A DNA stretch of 64,000 nt from Pempheris klunzingeri (Eukaryota > Chordata > Actinopteri > Acropomatiformes > Pempheridae), in assembly GCF_042242105.1 (NCBI RefSeq), contig NC_092031.1:16956162-17020161 (forward strand). The letters are read 5' to 3'. Below are positions 23,039 through 36,650 of the stretch, piece by piece. Every line of letters begins with the position of its first letter. Within the stretch, counting starts at the first letter, position 1. A program made the position numbers and the translations under genes. The notes below the pieces were generated by a model that saw only the letters and a list, made by a program, of their open reading frames with translations, did no database searches and had not been told where the DNA came from.

Positions 23039-25930
23039 CTGCAGAGAAACAGTAAATGAACAAGACAGATCTATGGAGAGAGAGAGAACAGAGGGGAAGT
23101 AAGTATGGCTGAGAGGCTCAGATTATTCCTTTAGAGAAATAATAAGAATAGTCCCTTAAGATCCATGGCAACAGCAGCAATGGTTACTTTACATAACAGC
23201 TTTCACACATTCAGTCATAGTAATATGTAAAATAAGATATTCTTCTTCTCCTTGATTATCCTCTACAATACTTAATATCCTCATAGCAAGCATTTGGCAG
23301 ACAGAGACATGGAGGAGATGGCCAAGTCCAGCCAAGTCCAAATGTTACACCTTGCGAAAAACAACATCAGGTTTCTTTCTTTTAATGAGTAGCAGTAGAG
23401 AAAGACAGAGAAGCTGGGGGGGGGTCATAGATGAGATGCAAACTCAAAATAGTGGAGTTTTTTGGTTTCTTCCTGAGCCAGCAGCCACCAGGACACCTTG
23501 CATTTCTCAGCCCAAACAAAGAGACGCGCTGAAGCACAAAGGGAGGCAGCCAGTTTAGAATTTCACAAAAAAATTCAGGCATGGGTGACAACAAAACTAA
23601 TCACAGCTTCCACTTGAGATCCATATTTGTATCTGCACTTGCATTCAACTGTCAAAATGTCTGGATCACATCTGGTCGCGTACTCTTTTCTTCCTGTCTA
23701 CCTCAGTCCGAGCCATAAATCCTCCCAATGCTCCACTGAGCCCAGTAATCCACATAATGTTTGTGTGGGTGTGAGTGTGTGCGTGCCTGCCCCGTGTATG
23801 CATACATGCAAAAAGCTACAGTTCGCCAGAGCGAGAGAACGACGAGGGCACTGCGCTGCCGAAGACAAATGTTTATTCAATTGATCCTGGGGACAAACAG
23901 CTCTGACACTGTGGCAGGATCACTCACTCTTCCCCTGCGGTGACAGCAGCTGGCCCAACACGGACATTAGTCCAGTTCGTGCTTTCATAATTTACCTGAA
24001 TTGCATGTGATTGACACACGTGGGCCCACTTTGGTCAGCCCACTGTCCTAACGAGGGGTATGATGGGGTGAAAAAGGGATTGGGTGCAATTACTTGTTAT
24101 CCCAGAAGATGGGAAACAATACACTTGTATTTGCGGTGAATGTGTATGCATGCAAAGATTACACAACCAGGAGTAGTTGTCATTTTTATTCTACAAGATG
24201 TTTCTCTTAAATAATAAAATAATAATAAAGAAATTTAAAAAACAACAACAAAGAAATTCAATTAAATTGAGTTTTAAAGACTAAAACATCAACAAATCAT
24301 TCAGTATCATAAATTGTCGACCAATTCCAGCACTGTTAAGATGTGGTACGCCAGGCTAATGCTCCTCCATTAGTGGCCATTCGCCTCTGAAACAATGGAG
24401 CCATTTGCACACGGCTGCACACAGTAATCATCAGTTTGCTGTGGGGTAATTCTCCTCAGACAGCTGCGAGCATGGCAGTTTATGAAACTGGCGACGGAGC
24501 GAGTCTCCACTTGATTTGATGAGCTGCTAACGAACCCAAATTTTGCTCATCTATGATTCAGTGCAGAGTTTTAGATTTTAAGAGACCAGAATGGTCTACA
24601 AGCTGTTTCAGTGCCTCAACCTTGTGGGAGCAATTACGATGCAGAAACACCTTGCTCTCATAAATTGAGTGGTATTATTGGGTCAAATATAGGCAAATTT
24701 TAAAGTTGTAGCTTTCACATATAGCGAGTAAGTATAGTGAGCGCGTGTGAGGGATGGCGGACCCTGCCCCTAACAATGAAAACTACTATATAGACTTACA
24801 TTGAGTGGTTATTGCTGTAAAATGCTATAAAAAATGCCATAATTCTTGTGAAAAATGGGATCTTAAAGTGTAAAATTCACAAATTATCACCTTGGACCTT
24901 TACAAACAGATATCTTGGATATCTGTGGAGCTTCATTGTAGGCGTAAGTGCTTGTGTGTCGTGTGTGTGTGAGAGTCAAGGAGTGAGAGAGCTACATGGA
25001 AAGTGTGCAGAAAAGCAATTTGCACTAATAATACATGCACTAATGAAAGGATTTACAGTGTCATTTGCTAGCAGGAGGCGTGGGCTAATCACTGTATGAC
25101 TGTCAGTATTATTTGGTAACATCTTGTAGTTTAATTATACAGTGGGTAATTGTATTCTTAAGCGTAAATGGGTTATTTAGAGGAAACTTGAGACCCACAG
25201 ATATACAACATACATTGCAGGACGGCTGTCAGGAGCCGGATCTCAGCTCTGCACTGACTGTGTGAACAGCTGAAGTGATGCCAAAGAAGCAGCTTGACTT
25301 AATGCAGCCTCCCGCTCACCTGCGGGCTGTGCCTCCAGCTCAACAGTTACACTTGAATTCACAATCAAGGGGGAAACTCTCTTCCAGTAGTGAGGAGGTG
25401 GTGGGTTTATCTTTCTTCTCAAGGACACTTAGGCATAAAATGGCTGCTGCAGGCATCAAACCTTTGACCTCTTACTTGACAGACAGACCCCCCCCCCCTT
25501 ACTATTCTCTCACTTATTTTCTAGGCAATTCTTCCTGTGAACTCACTCAATTACGTGCTTCTCCTTTGGAGTTCCTGCGCGGGTATGAAGGAGCACTCAC
25601 CTGTTCTCCTCTTATATCTAATAGCAGAAACACTTTTAAGAATGTAAAGCACATGTTGTGGATCGGTGTTCAAACAGTTTGAATTATTTTAGATATTTTA
25701 GTTTTTCTTATTTAATCATTCATTCAAGTGGCAAACATTAAACCACCGCTGCGTCATGATTTGGCACTTCACGCGCCCTTCATGATAACAAATGTAACTT
25801 TTAGCAGACAGAGCAGAGCTGAGGGTATGAAGAGTGCAGTAAAGCAAGTCAACGTGAAAACGCCTATGGATGATGACAAATTGAATCACCGCAACGTATC
25901 AGTACAGAATTCTCATCCATCATCACTTAC
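23039..25930. other. Candidate 5' leader intron of sstr2
   Basis: No gene was seen. If the acceptor at 23039 and the donor at 25930 are used, this 2.9 kb is an intron in the sstr2 5' UTR. It contains a small direct repeat ('ggccaagtccagccaagtcc') near 23321-23340. A dense, high-complexity stretch near 24330-24560 looks like a conserved non-coding element by composition alone; no alignment was possible. Confidence 0.35.
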
Positions 25931-26440
25931 TTTTAACCAGAGAACTTCATCCTTATATCAAGTCCATCGTAGCAAGGTGTCGTTCAGCAGAGAACGTCCA
26001 GTCCAGCCGTTCCGAAGCGGCGCTGACCTGATGGAAAGCTGCATCCCGCCAGCCTCTCCATCCACCTGCTCCCCCACTGTTACGCACGGCGCTGGCGCTC
26101 AGCCGCCCACTCGCCACCTTCGCCGGAGCTGGTGGTTGCACCGCGTCTCTCAGGTCATTTTACTCCCCCCCCCCACCCCCCGTCGCCCCCACCCCCAAGA
26201 AATATTCCGTGTTTGCTAAACGAAACTTTGGCAGACTAAAAACGCCGCGGTGCGCTCTCGAGTGCGCTTCGCCCAAGCCGTAACCGTCTTGGCACCGAGT
26301 CACCGAATCAAGTCGGTCAGAGCTGCAGGACGCACGACTACACAGGAGAGAGAGAGAGGGAAGGAGGGAGAGAGAGAGAGAGAGAGAGACGCGCATCACC
26401 CTATGTGCGTCGGTGTCCTGCGGATTGCTGATTTTGAGTC
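25931..26440 (-). promoter_or_regulatory. CpG-rich candidate promoter and untranslated exon 1 of sstr2
   Basis: This is among the most CpG-rich stretches of the window, with many CG dinucleotides between about 25980 and 26410. On the minus strand it ends in a consensus GTAAGT donor at 25930-25925. It lies 3.2 kb upstream of the sstr2 start codon, and human SSTR2 also has an upstream untranslated exon. A (GA)n tract at 26346-26389 sits at its upstream edge. The open frames across it (60-160 codons on either strand) have no recognisable domain. The exact start site cannot be placed from sequence. Confidence 0.4.
26346..26389. repeat. (GA)n purine tract
   Basis: An interrupted GA dinucleotide run with GGAAGGAGG in the middle, at the upstream edge of the CpG-rich region. 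GA tracts at vertebrate promoters are common; a function here is only an inference. Confidence 0.85.
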
Positions 26441-27241
26441 GTGCGTATGAGTTGGCTCTTTTTTTCTTGTATCAGTAAAGAGACATATTTCCACAGCATT
26501 TACTCTGCTGAGAACTGTATAATTATACAGATGCTCTCAAATATATTGACATAAAAACCAACTAGATGTGAAATATTTGTAGTACTCACCTGAGCAGTAA
26601 CAGCAGCTCCAATAAGACATAGTTTCATTCCATTTCAGATAAATCAAAAAATTCTTTTTTTTTTGTTGATTCTTGCAGTAAAAAGAAACATCACCCCCGA
26701 GGTGCAACACAGAATGATGCCTCAGTTAAATTGTCCCCCTCCAAATCCATCACCTTCCACTGGTATAATTTCAGGCCGTCCACATGGAGATGTCAGTGCG
26801 TTGCAGCCTACACATGCACACAGTGGCGACACTCTGATCCAGACAATGAAGCCGACGCAACAGTCCCTCTTCCTTCTTTATAAAGGAGAGAGAGTTCTCA
26901 AGCAAGTGCAGATGGCGGGCATCTTCCACGACCTCTCTCAGAGGAGAACTCCGTGAGAAAATGTCCTGCCACTTCTCTCAACATAGCAACAGAAAAGTGC
27001 TGCTATTATTACTACCAGCTGTTGTTCTATCAAAGATTGATAGTTTTATTTACGTCCAAACTGATAGAGGGGGGACTGAAGCTGAGGCCCAACAACAGAG
27101 GGGATTGTGAAAGGGTTCATGTCTTCAGTTGTTCAGTACAGAAATCCCCATCCATGTGTATCTGTGGTCAGTAAGGGGGGTTATTGGTTCAGGTGTGTGT
27201 TTGCTGTGCTACAGTTTAAGTTCTCTGGGCGAGTTCACTAC

Positions 27242-27266
27242 TGTGTGTGTGTGTGTGTGTGTGTGT
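27242..27266. repeat. (GT)n microsatellite
   Basis: A perfect TG dinucleotide run of about 25 bases. Confidence 0.95.
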
Positions 27267-29479
27267 CACAGAGGACCAAATCCAACCAAGCTGAACTCAA
27301 CTCAGTGGGAACGTAGGTTCTTCTTTGTTCTTGGGGGCAAATTTTTCGCTCAAGCTGAAACAATCTCATCTCTCCCGTCTTCATGTCAGTTTGAACCGCC
27401 CCGAGCAAACCGGCATCTAATTGCGCTCTTCCATTGACTTCCCACGCAGTCGGGCCGTTTCTAAAAGTTGCCTAGTTGTCTGTCTGGATGGTGAGGTTGC
27501 CAAGAAATAGTTTATAAGCCCCGTGCCACTGCAACGTCTTATCTTTGCAGTTTTTTGGGGGGGATTAAACAGACATAGTGGGTCAGTTTGAGAGCTCCAG
27601 AGGCGCCAGCAGGTGGTTGTTACTACCTGTGAGCAAAGACAGGCTAGCTTTTTCTTTATGCTAGGCTGAGTTAACAGCCTGATCACTGCGGCCTCGCTAT
27701 GAGCAGGTTGCCAAAATGTCAAATTAGAAATTAGAACCTACCGTTACTACTGCTTGAGTGCTTTGAACAAATAGGTTTGCTACATCCATCCATTTTTCTT
27801 GGCTTTGATTAAAAGGAAAAAAATCACTTAAAAAGATCACATGATATCAGGCAGGAAGAGGCAACCTGATCTCACAGAAATGTGTGAGATAACCACGACC
27901 TCTGCTGTGCGGCGTAATGTGCTGCTGTTGACACGTAATGTCCAAATTATCCATGTGACATTCGTGCCCATTGTTTTTAGACTTTGTTTTCCTGTGAAGG
28001 GTTTTAACACATGCAGCACAGAAAATGTTATTTGTTTGATAAAACGTCCATGTAATAAAGATTCATAGAGGAAAAACTCCACTCGTGCTGAGACAAAGGA
28101 TTAATGAGTACAAAGCTCAATCAGTACCAACTACCCTGCAGTCATTTTAATGAACTTTCACACTCTATTACTTCTCTACAATTCCAGGGCACTGACCACA
28201 CTGAATTGCCAATAGGGGGGGCAGGATAAGGTAAAAAAAAAAGGGAAAGGGAGCTTTTTTTGGACTGATATGAGTGTGATGCTGTCATCTTTCTTCATTT
28301 TTTATGTAGAATTTGGGATCTAAATGGTCCATGATGGCCTCCAACTGATGCCCCTCCATAACTCTCCTTCTTCTTCTTGATCTGGGGATCCCTGACTGAT
28401 GATTGCTCAAGCGTGATCCTTCTAAAAACCTCATTTACTGTGTTATGAAAGCGTATCGTGCTACTACAAGGTGCTTCCTGATTGTATATGTATGTTGGGC
28501 TTCTATCTGTATCCCTCACGGTGCTGAGCTTGCGTAGGATTGGTGATTGTTACCTGCTTGTTCCAGTTTGCAGGTAATGTGTTGAAATCACATGCTGTGT
28601 GGTAATGTTTACGCACCAAAACTTCATGGTTTGGTTGGGGCACCTGACTACCGCTGCCTTCATGACGACGGTGTTAAGAGGTCATTGACATTTCACATAT
28701 CTCTGTGACAGCAGCACTGAGAGCAGCAGAATGTTTGTCATCATTGGTCTCAATAAAGATGAATAATGACGTTTATAGAGCTTCTTTCATTTTCAAAATA
28801 TTTGAAAACTGCTTCATATCACGGCAATGAAATTAATGAGCCTGTTTGCTGTATGTGTAATTAGCCAAGCAGCACTGACTTCAATAAAATGTCAATCTTT
28901 TTAAAATTGAATTTTTACCACCTGCAGTGTATCTTGCTGAAGGAAAATAAACAAAGCGATTGAAAGTAGTCAAAACTGGAGCTGCAAAGCAAATGCTGTT
29001 TGTTGGGCCGCCTGGATCCACTGATGTTTCAAATACAGTGCATTGTGCCTTTACCCATTTATCCTACTGAGACACAGTATAATGAATCTCAAACTTTCAC
29101 CCCGCTTTCCACACAACACAAACACACATAGCCTTGAGTGTCATCTGTCAACAACCACTCCGTTGGCCTTCAACTCTGACACACGTCTACGTCAATGATG
29201 AAGCCTAGTTTGAGGGGTAAAGGTCCGTTTAAGATAAGGCTTAAAGATCTAACACTGAGATCAGTCAGTTTCTCACATTCTTTCCTTTCTTAATCGTTGC
29301 CCGTGTAGAAAAAAAGCAGCCTGTCAGCAACACAAAGCAACAGAAATGCTTCCATCTTATCAACTGCACGTCCATACAAGGCGCAAGGCTCATTCATTGT
29401 CACTCCCCGTCTCCATTTGCCACATTAGAACATAAATATTTTCATAGTGGTGGAGTGTGGAGGATGATTTAAAGACACC

Positions 29480-29760
29480 TACAGCCTGAGGAAAGGAGCT
29501 CTCCAGTCTGGTATCCCAGCAGGAGGGTGAACAGACTGTTGCTGGGGTGGGTATAGTGTTTTATCCTCTGGGCTCTGTACACGCACCTCACCTCACCCAT
29601 ATTACTGATGCTCAGTAGGTGCCATTGATGTACTTGGCACCCCTAATCTAATGGGAATACAGCCATTTCTGAGCTTTCTTAACCAGGGTGGAGATGTTCA
29701 CGACAGGTTCTCTGTGATGCTGATTCTTAGAAACTTAAAACTGTATGGCTGCGTATAGAG
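29480..29760 (-). mobile_element. Decayed LINE fragment
   Basis: On the minus strand near 29740-29640 there is KFLRISITENLS followed, after a frame change, by VNISTLVKKAQKWLYSH. This resembles the conserved '..WS.NIS.LVKKAQ.RLYFLR' segment found after the reverse-transcriptase domain of teleost LINEs. Stops and shifts show it is long dead. Limits are approximate. Confidence 0.45.
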
Positions 29761-30539
29761 CCGCATCTCATCTCTACCTTGGGCTGCATGGCTTTGTCAA
29801 ATCCATTTGAAGAGATCCAGGACAGAGAGTGACGGAAGACCTGACGTTGTGCTGCTGATGGATTGTTTTTGCCGTGCAGTCAAGGCGTTATTGGAAAGAG
29901 TGAAGCAGCCCGAGAAAAGTGTCAAGACAAATATGTTTCTTTTTCCTTCTGCAGCCCGGCGCCTCTTGCCTGTTATCCTGTCATAAGCTATTCTTTTGCC
30001 TTCTTCTCAGCCGTCTTCACGTACATTTCATGGCCCCTGGCATACCAAGCACACAAACACCTCTCCAGATTGAGTGATTCGATGCTGCTGCAAAATGTAG
30101 AACCTTGACACTGTTCGTCATGAACTTCTTCCACGGAGAAAGTAAGCATGCATTGTGACATGATTTATCTGCTGTTTATCACCTTGACTCCTGGTGACAG
30201 CACAGTGCTGCAGCACATAATATCACGTGTCATGTGATGCCACCAGCGCCAAGTGTGAAGGTGCTGCATGTTAACTGAATCAAACAGCATGGAAAAAAAG
30301 AAAAAAAACATTGTGACTGATCACCAAGGTCACTGAGCTTTTAACATTTATTTGAATATTTTTCTAGTTCCTTTCCATCCTCTGCAACAAAACCACTAAA
30401 GAGGACTGCCACTTTCTGGCCATCTTTTGACTCATAAAAGTTTAAATGGCTTAATTTTACAGTAAAGGCCCCATGGCACAAAGTGTGTAAAAGACAGCTT
30501 TTTGCACATTTTGTGATTCTTCGTTGTTGTTTCGCATTG

Positions 30540-30745
30540 CCTTCAAGTCACGTTATATCTCATTTGAGTTGCTCTGCATCTCTTTGTAGTCATTTTAGGT
30601 TTTAGGTCTATAGTTGTTTTTTTTTTGTAGCTTTTCACATCTCTTTGCAGTCGTTTGCGTCTCTTTGTTGTAATTTTTTTAGTCTCTCTGTAGTCATTTC
30701 TTTTTTTGTATGTCTATGTAGTAGTCAGCATCTTTTTGTTGTCAA
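30540..30745. repeat. Degenerate tandem repeat, 'catctctttgtagtcatttt' type
   Basis: The unit recurs with variations as 'gcatctctttgtagtcattt', 'acatctctttgcagtcgttt', 'gcgtctctttgttgtaattt', 'agtctctctgtagtcatttc' and 'agcatctttttgttgtc'. The period is roughly 21-25 bases. Similar decayed minisatellites occur widely in fish genomes. Confidence 0.7.
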
Positions 30746-33551
30746 AAGGCAGAACTTGGTTGAAAAACTTCACTGGAGGTGAATCGAGGTTGTCTGTCTG
30801 CAGATGCACACTTGCACAGATATACTAAATAAAGCACCCACCAAACAGAATATCGAAGGACACTGTCTAAGAAAGCCTGAGATGTGGGTGTTATTTTCTC
30901 CTTTTACTTTTTATACGTATTAGTTACACAACATCTTACACAGATGCTACTGTAGCTTCAGTATGCTGTGCAGTGGTAATATAAAAAGTAAAATGTACTA
31001 TTGGGTTGAATTTGGTTGGCACTTAATATTAAATAGGCTGAGTTGAGAAGGACAAGATTGATCAGATTGATCAAAAAACACACACATAATACATAGCAAA
31101 TCCTTGCTTTTACCTGTGCTCTGTGACTTTCTACTAAGAAATATTAACAGCCACTGAATACAGACTCTCTGGCTCAGGGGACCCCGACCTTTTGGGTTCA
31201 GTAATCCATCCATGGCCAGGTCCCCTGTAGTTCTAACACGTTTCTTAGCAACAACATGTCCTTATGAGATTGTCCCAGAGTAGTGAAACTTGAATCTTGA
31301 GCCAATATGTCACATTAGTACTAAATACATAAGTCATGGGTCTGTGGATAATTGGGTGGACAAATACAGGACAACCCTAAAGTGGTTTAACTTTACACTT
31401 ATTTGACCAAAAATGCTTTTCTACATATGATCATGTTTTACCTCCCTCCCTGGGGATAGGAGTGCCCCATTGGTCCATTTTGCTACCAGTATTGTTCTCA
31501 TTTTGTATGCTCCTGTGTATTAACACGCATTGTATTCCATTCCATTTCTTTGCAGATGATTCATTGATGTATGTATCAGTTAACACAGACAACCGTTCCA
31601 CCTAGAGAGACAATTTTAAGAGATACAAAAGAACAGGATGTCAGAAAATGTTCCGCCAAACTCAGACAAAACCAACATTGTTATTATTGGCTCCCTACAC
31701 TGCCCATCCCCACTTCTCCCTGATCAAACATGTTAAGCGTTCAATCAGATGTGTGATGTGTGATTTTTGATGCTTATGTCTGAATATTAGCAAGCCCATC
31801 TAATCTTGCTTCTTCCATCTCAGGAATATCTGTCCAATTGCTGGAATCAGTTAAATGTTGTGCTTGAAAGATACTGAATCCAATCATATATGTTCTTATT
31901 TATTATTTTACTTATTTTATTATTATTTTGTATTATGTTAACTTATTATAAATGCCCACTTTTCTGAAACATTTCTGCAGACATGTTCAGCCAGGGTTCA
32001 AGGTTCAAAAATCTTGTTTCTTTTGTTGACAGATTAGATCTTTTATTCCACTTCATGAATTGGAAAATACTCTTAACAGCCATCTTCAGCATGTCTTTAG
32101 GAATAAAATGTCATATTAATCAGGGTAGGCACGATATATAAACAAATATCTCTATAAAAAATGTTGTGTATGTGAGTGGAGATTTCTGGCTCCCAGTATG
32201 TGGAAAAAACTCTGAAGAAAACAGCCTTAGATGGACATCTGTAAAATTCCATACAGACACAAAGTAGTGTATAAGTGTAGTAAAACAAACACCTAAATGT
32301 GTATTTTAGATGTTTTCTTTCCACTAGTCTGAGACAGGACATGTTATAGAAACAAAATAGTTGAAAATCTCAAACTTGGCCAGTGCATGAAGAACACTTC
32401 ACTGAGTTTGATAATTAAGTTCATTATTATATTCTTAATTCTGAAAGATGGTGCTCATGTAGCCCACACATTATAGTTTGTAAGTCAGTCAGAGATGTAT
32501 TAAATCAGAAGAAACCCTTGTGTCATGTCATTTTCATTGATCCCAAAATCACTGTTTATACAAAAGAACCTGTAGACAAATTTGAAATGCTTATCCTCAT
32601 ATAAATGTCAGATGTCAGGTCACCTGTGCTGTGTGCTTCTCGTTCTTCAGTTCTTCTTCTCATCTGCTTTGTGTGTGTGTGTATGTTTGTGTGCTTCTGA
32701 CACTGCTGCTCTGCGTCTCTCGACTGATGAAGCAGCTTCGGCATCACGGCGAGGATGGAAATTTAAAGCTTGAGAGAAATTTAAAGGCTGAGAGACGCCA
32801 GACATTCTAGACATGACAAATACTGCCAGAAAGATCGGAAGAAGTGTGTGCGTGTGTGTGTGTTGTTTGACTTACCTGCGACATCGAGTATTATTGGTCA
32901 GACAATATGTCTCCTCTCCTTCTGTATGTCAGTCTCATCTTTTTTATGATGGTACATCTGAAAATGTGGGGTTTTTTTTAGCCTTCGGCGGGTGATGGGC
33001 TGTGACTCAGCTGTCTTGCTTTTTGAGTGGGGAGTTCATTCCCCACTGAACAGAGAGGAGCCTTGATCAGGACCAGTGACCACAGGAGCCGTGGAGTGAC
33101 GATCAGTCTGTGCCAGTCACATGGAGGTGGTGTGGGGTTTGATCATTGCTCGGAGCAGAATATCACTGTATTATGGTGTAGAACAGAAAACGGATGAAAA
33201 CAAAAAAAAGTTAAGGACAATGGACCAAACAGTCTGGTTTAAATCAAGCCTAGTCCTCGCCAAATAGGTGGTGCTAGAGGCTCTGCAATGTAAAATTTAG
33301 TGAACTCACAAGGCATGGACATGCTAGTGCTAGTAGGTTATAATAAGGCTATTCTCCCTCTGGCATTTTGTTCTCTGGATTGTACAGCATTTGGTTCAAT
33401 AAAAGAGTTACTGAAGAGGGGAAAAAGTTGGAAAGTAAGGAAACTGTAATTAAAGGAAAGAAAAGGAAACTGTAATTAGCTAGCTTGTTAGCACGTTTGC
33501 TAATAGCACAATAATTTCAGTTTATTCACATGGAGAGGAGGCTCAGACCAC

Positions 33552-33852
33552 AGACTGTATAAAGGAAGTGGACGTAACCTTCACGTGTGAAAAGTGCGGA
33601 AGTGCTTTAAACCTGCGTTCTCTCCGATGGCCAGCAGGGGGCGACTCCACTGGCCCAAAAAGAAGTCTGATTGTATGGATTATCTGAGAAAATGACCCTA
33701 CCCCTCGCCTCATAAAGCCAAGATGGCGACAGCCATGAGGCAAAGATGGTGACGTACATAAGGCCAAACTCTAGGCTTCAAAACGGCAGTCCACAAACCA
33801 ATGGGTGACATCACGGTGGCCACGCCCACTTATATATACTTATATACAGTCC
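33552..33852. mobile_element. MITE-like element with AGACTGTATA / TATACAGTC termini
   Basis: The element starts with 'agactgtataaaggaagtgg' and ends with 'tatatacttatatacagtcc', whose ends form a short inverted repeat. The interior includes 'cctgcgttctctccgatggc', 'cagcagggggcgactcc' and 'aagatggcgacagcc', segments I recognise from many fish introns and intergenic regions. There is no coding capacity. It carries a strong CTCF-like motif, treated under findings. Confidence 0.6.
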
Positions 33853-36534
33853 ATTGGTCAGACAAAAGTGGATTAGTGACATATCCAGTATGCTACAATG
33901 GCTTCCCCCTTTTTGGACTCAAAGTAGAAGTTGGCATGAAAAGTTTGTGTGTATTTACTTCATCCCTGTGAGCAAATCCACTGATCACAGCTGTAACATC
34001 AAAATAAGCTGATTTTGCCACAAAATCCCACATTTGAAATGCTGCTGTGACCGAGTCTTTAGTACTTAGTCTTATGCTCACATATCTCTAAGATTCCCGC
34101 ATAATCTTTAATCCTCTCGTGGTGTAACTATGTCAGTGAGCAATAATAGCCAGTCACTGTCTGATTTTCTCAACACATCCATGACCTCTCCCCCGTCCTT
34201 GTGGTAACAGAGTAAGTTAAACACTTAAATTAGCTGCAATTAGTTGTTGTTCTCTCAAGAAAAAAAATATGGCTCCAGCAATTTCTACTCATACAAACAA
34301 TGCACCAAACTGCTGTAGCATTTATCTGATCACAGTTCAACCACTGACTGACCTCTGTGGGTGAGACACCTTTGATATATGTGTGTGAAGGGAGGATGCA
34401 AAAACATTTGTCTCGCCTTTGGTTTATTAATATGATTCAGTGACGTGTTTGTGTTAAGGATAGTTGCGAGCTAACAATAGCTGAACTGAAATTGTCAGAT
34501 TATATCAGATTTGCGATCTGGCCAGCAGAGATGCATTTATGCGGCAAAACGAAAAGTATCTTCAGTGTCATCTGGATTTTATCTGGTCAGCTGCCAGATG
34601 CCTTAACTGAACTTTAAGCGCTCTTGCCTCAGAAGTCCATGAGCAAGCTGTGAGCTTACATAAGAAATCTTCACTCACCCAAACGACACATGATGATATC
34701 ATGAACTAAGTTTGAGGCACAAAGCTCCTGGGCTCTGCAGAAACATTTCCGAGAACGTGAATCATCCTGAGATGACAAGTGTATTACATGCTACTGGGTC
34801 ATTGCTGTGGTCTGCTCAATGTGTCAGCGGACACATTTTTCGAGGGCCTTCATTGTCACTCTGTGCACTGATGTGCAGCACCACCGAATGCTGAGTAACA
34901 AGCATATGCCATCACCCTGATGGAGCACGTTTGTGATTCAAAACTTGAACCAATGGGAGCCGCAATCTGCCGTATTGACAGTGACCGGACGACTGATAAA
35001 AGATTGCTGGAGCTTTCAAAGCCTTTTAAGCTTCTTTCTAAGAGTAACAGCCTTTTTTTTTTGTTTTTATTATCTCAGTTTACTCTCATCAGAGCAGCAC
35101 ATCATTGTGATAGTGATGACCGAGGGCTCAGTGGCAAGACCAGCAATTTCCTGTGCGTGGCTGTAGGAAAAGCTTAGTGAACTTTAGTGTTGTACTGCAG
35201 TGGCTTTTTTTTTTTTTAGCATGTGATCTCTGGAAACATTCAAATTGATAAACTTAGTTCACAAAAAAAAAAAAAAGATTATCTTGTCCTAATGAACTCT
35301 AATCATGTTCGCCTTCAGGGGTGCTGCTTACAATCATGTGCAATTTAATTTAAGATGGTATTAGTTTGATTCAACGTGATTACATTTGATTGAATAATAA
35401 GAGAGGGTTAAGGAGTACAAGTATGAATTGATTTACATGGAAAACAGAGAAAAGACAAACAAGGGGGAAAAAAAAGGAATATTGATCACACCAAAGTGAT
35501 AAATTGGTTGCTATGCCAACCTCTATAGTGTTTTACAATCTGCTTCTCTGTCTTCCCTCTCAAGTCACATTTTCACTTTCAGAGGCCCCTCAGCGTTATT
35601 CTCCCCCCAACCTACCAGATGCCCCCAGACTTTTCCTTCGTTCCCCATCACCTGACTGCCCACCCATGTGCACACTCCGCCCACTCTCTCACCTGTTTCC
35701 ACTTTCCTCATCAGCCCCGTGGGCCCTTCCCACCCTTCAAACACGTAAATGAGCCTGTTTTAACATTTTGCCTGTTTATTGGCATTTGGATTTCTGCCCT
35801 CTCCTTTTCAGTGACGCTTGTCTGAGGCCTGCCTGCTTCCCTTACTCTCTGTACTGTACCTTTGCTTTTTCTTATTAACTCACCAAACTGCATCAGCCCT
35901 GCCTCAGGGTTGTATTCCCGTTTCCCTGGTTGCACCAGCTGTGACAGCTGTATCTTTTCCACGGTCTTATCTCTATCAAAGAAAAATAACATGTCTTACA
36001 GATTCAAAGGTTTCATACAGAGAGCTGGGCCTATAACCTATGGTACCAGAACTGTCTGCATTCAACACAAAATACTGCATCCAATAGAAAATACTGAGAA
36101 AACAGAAAAGAAGAGCAAAGACGCACATTGTATTCATAATTGCAATGGTAAAATATTCATATTATCACACTGGTGTTGGTAAAATAATTAGATTTTCTAT
36201 GTTGTCCCAAAACCAATTTTCACTGAATTATTCAGAAACATGTTGCTCCATGAAAACGTTATTACAAGTAAAAACCAAAACAAAGCTGGTAAAAAAAAAA
36301 ATGGAATGACTATCATTGAAATCACTGTCAACTTAATTAGGTGCACCTCTTGTTTTTCCCCAGAGCGAACTGGCTTCTGTAGACAGACAGACATGCTACA
36401 GCCTGTTGGAATGGTCTTTTTACAAAAGCTCAGTTGTTGTAGATGACGACCAATTGATTGACAGTTGTCATTGTCTATAGTTATTAGTAGTTGTGATTTA
36501 GCTCCTTTTTCGAAATCATCCCAAAATGCTCTCT

Positions 36535-36650
36535 GATGACTTTAGACATGACTTGACATGACTCGAAACAGACTTCTGTGACTTGTGCCTTTTAATTTTG
36601 ACCTGTGAAGGACTTTGACTTGACTGATTTGGGACTTGATGCTGACCTGT
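36535..36650. repeat. Degenerate 'gacttgact' simple repeat
   Basis: Repeated variants of GACTTGACTT ('acatgacttgacatgactcg', 'ctttgacttgactgatttgg') form a decayed simple-sequence tract. Confidence 0.6.

Noticed and set aside
25728-26219. 163-codon plus-strand frame across the CpG-rich region
   Set aside because: No recognisable domain; GC-rich DNA opens frames by chance, and the better explanation is a minus-strand promoter and leader exon.
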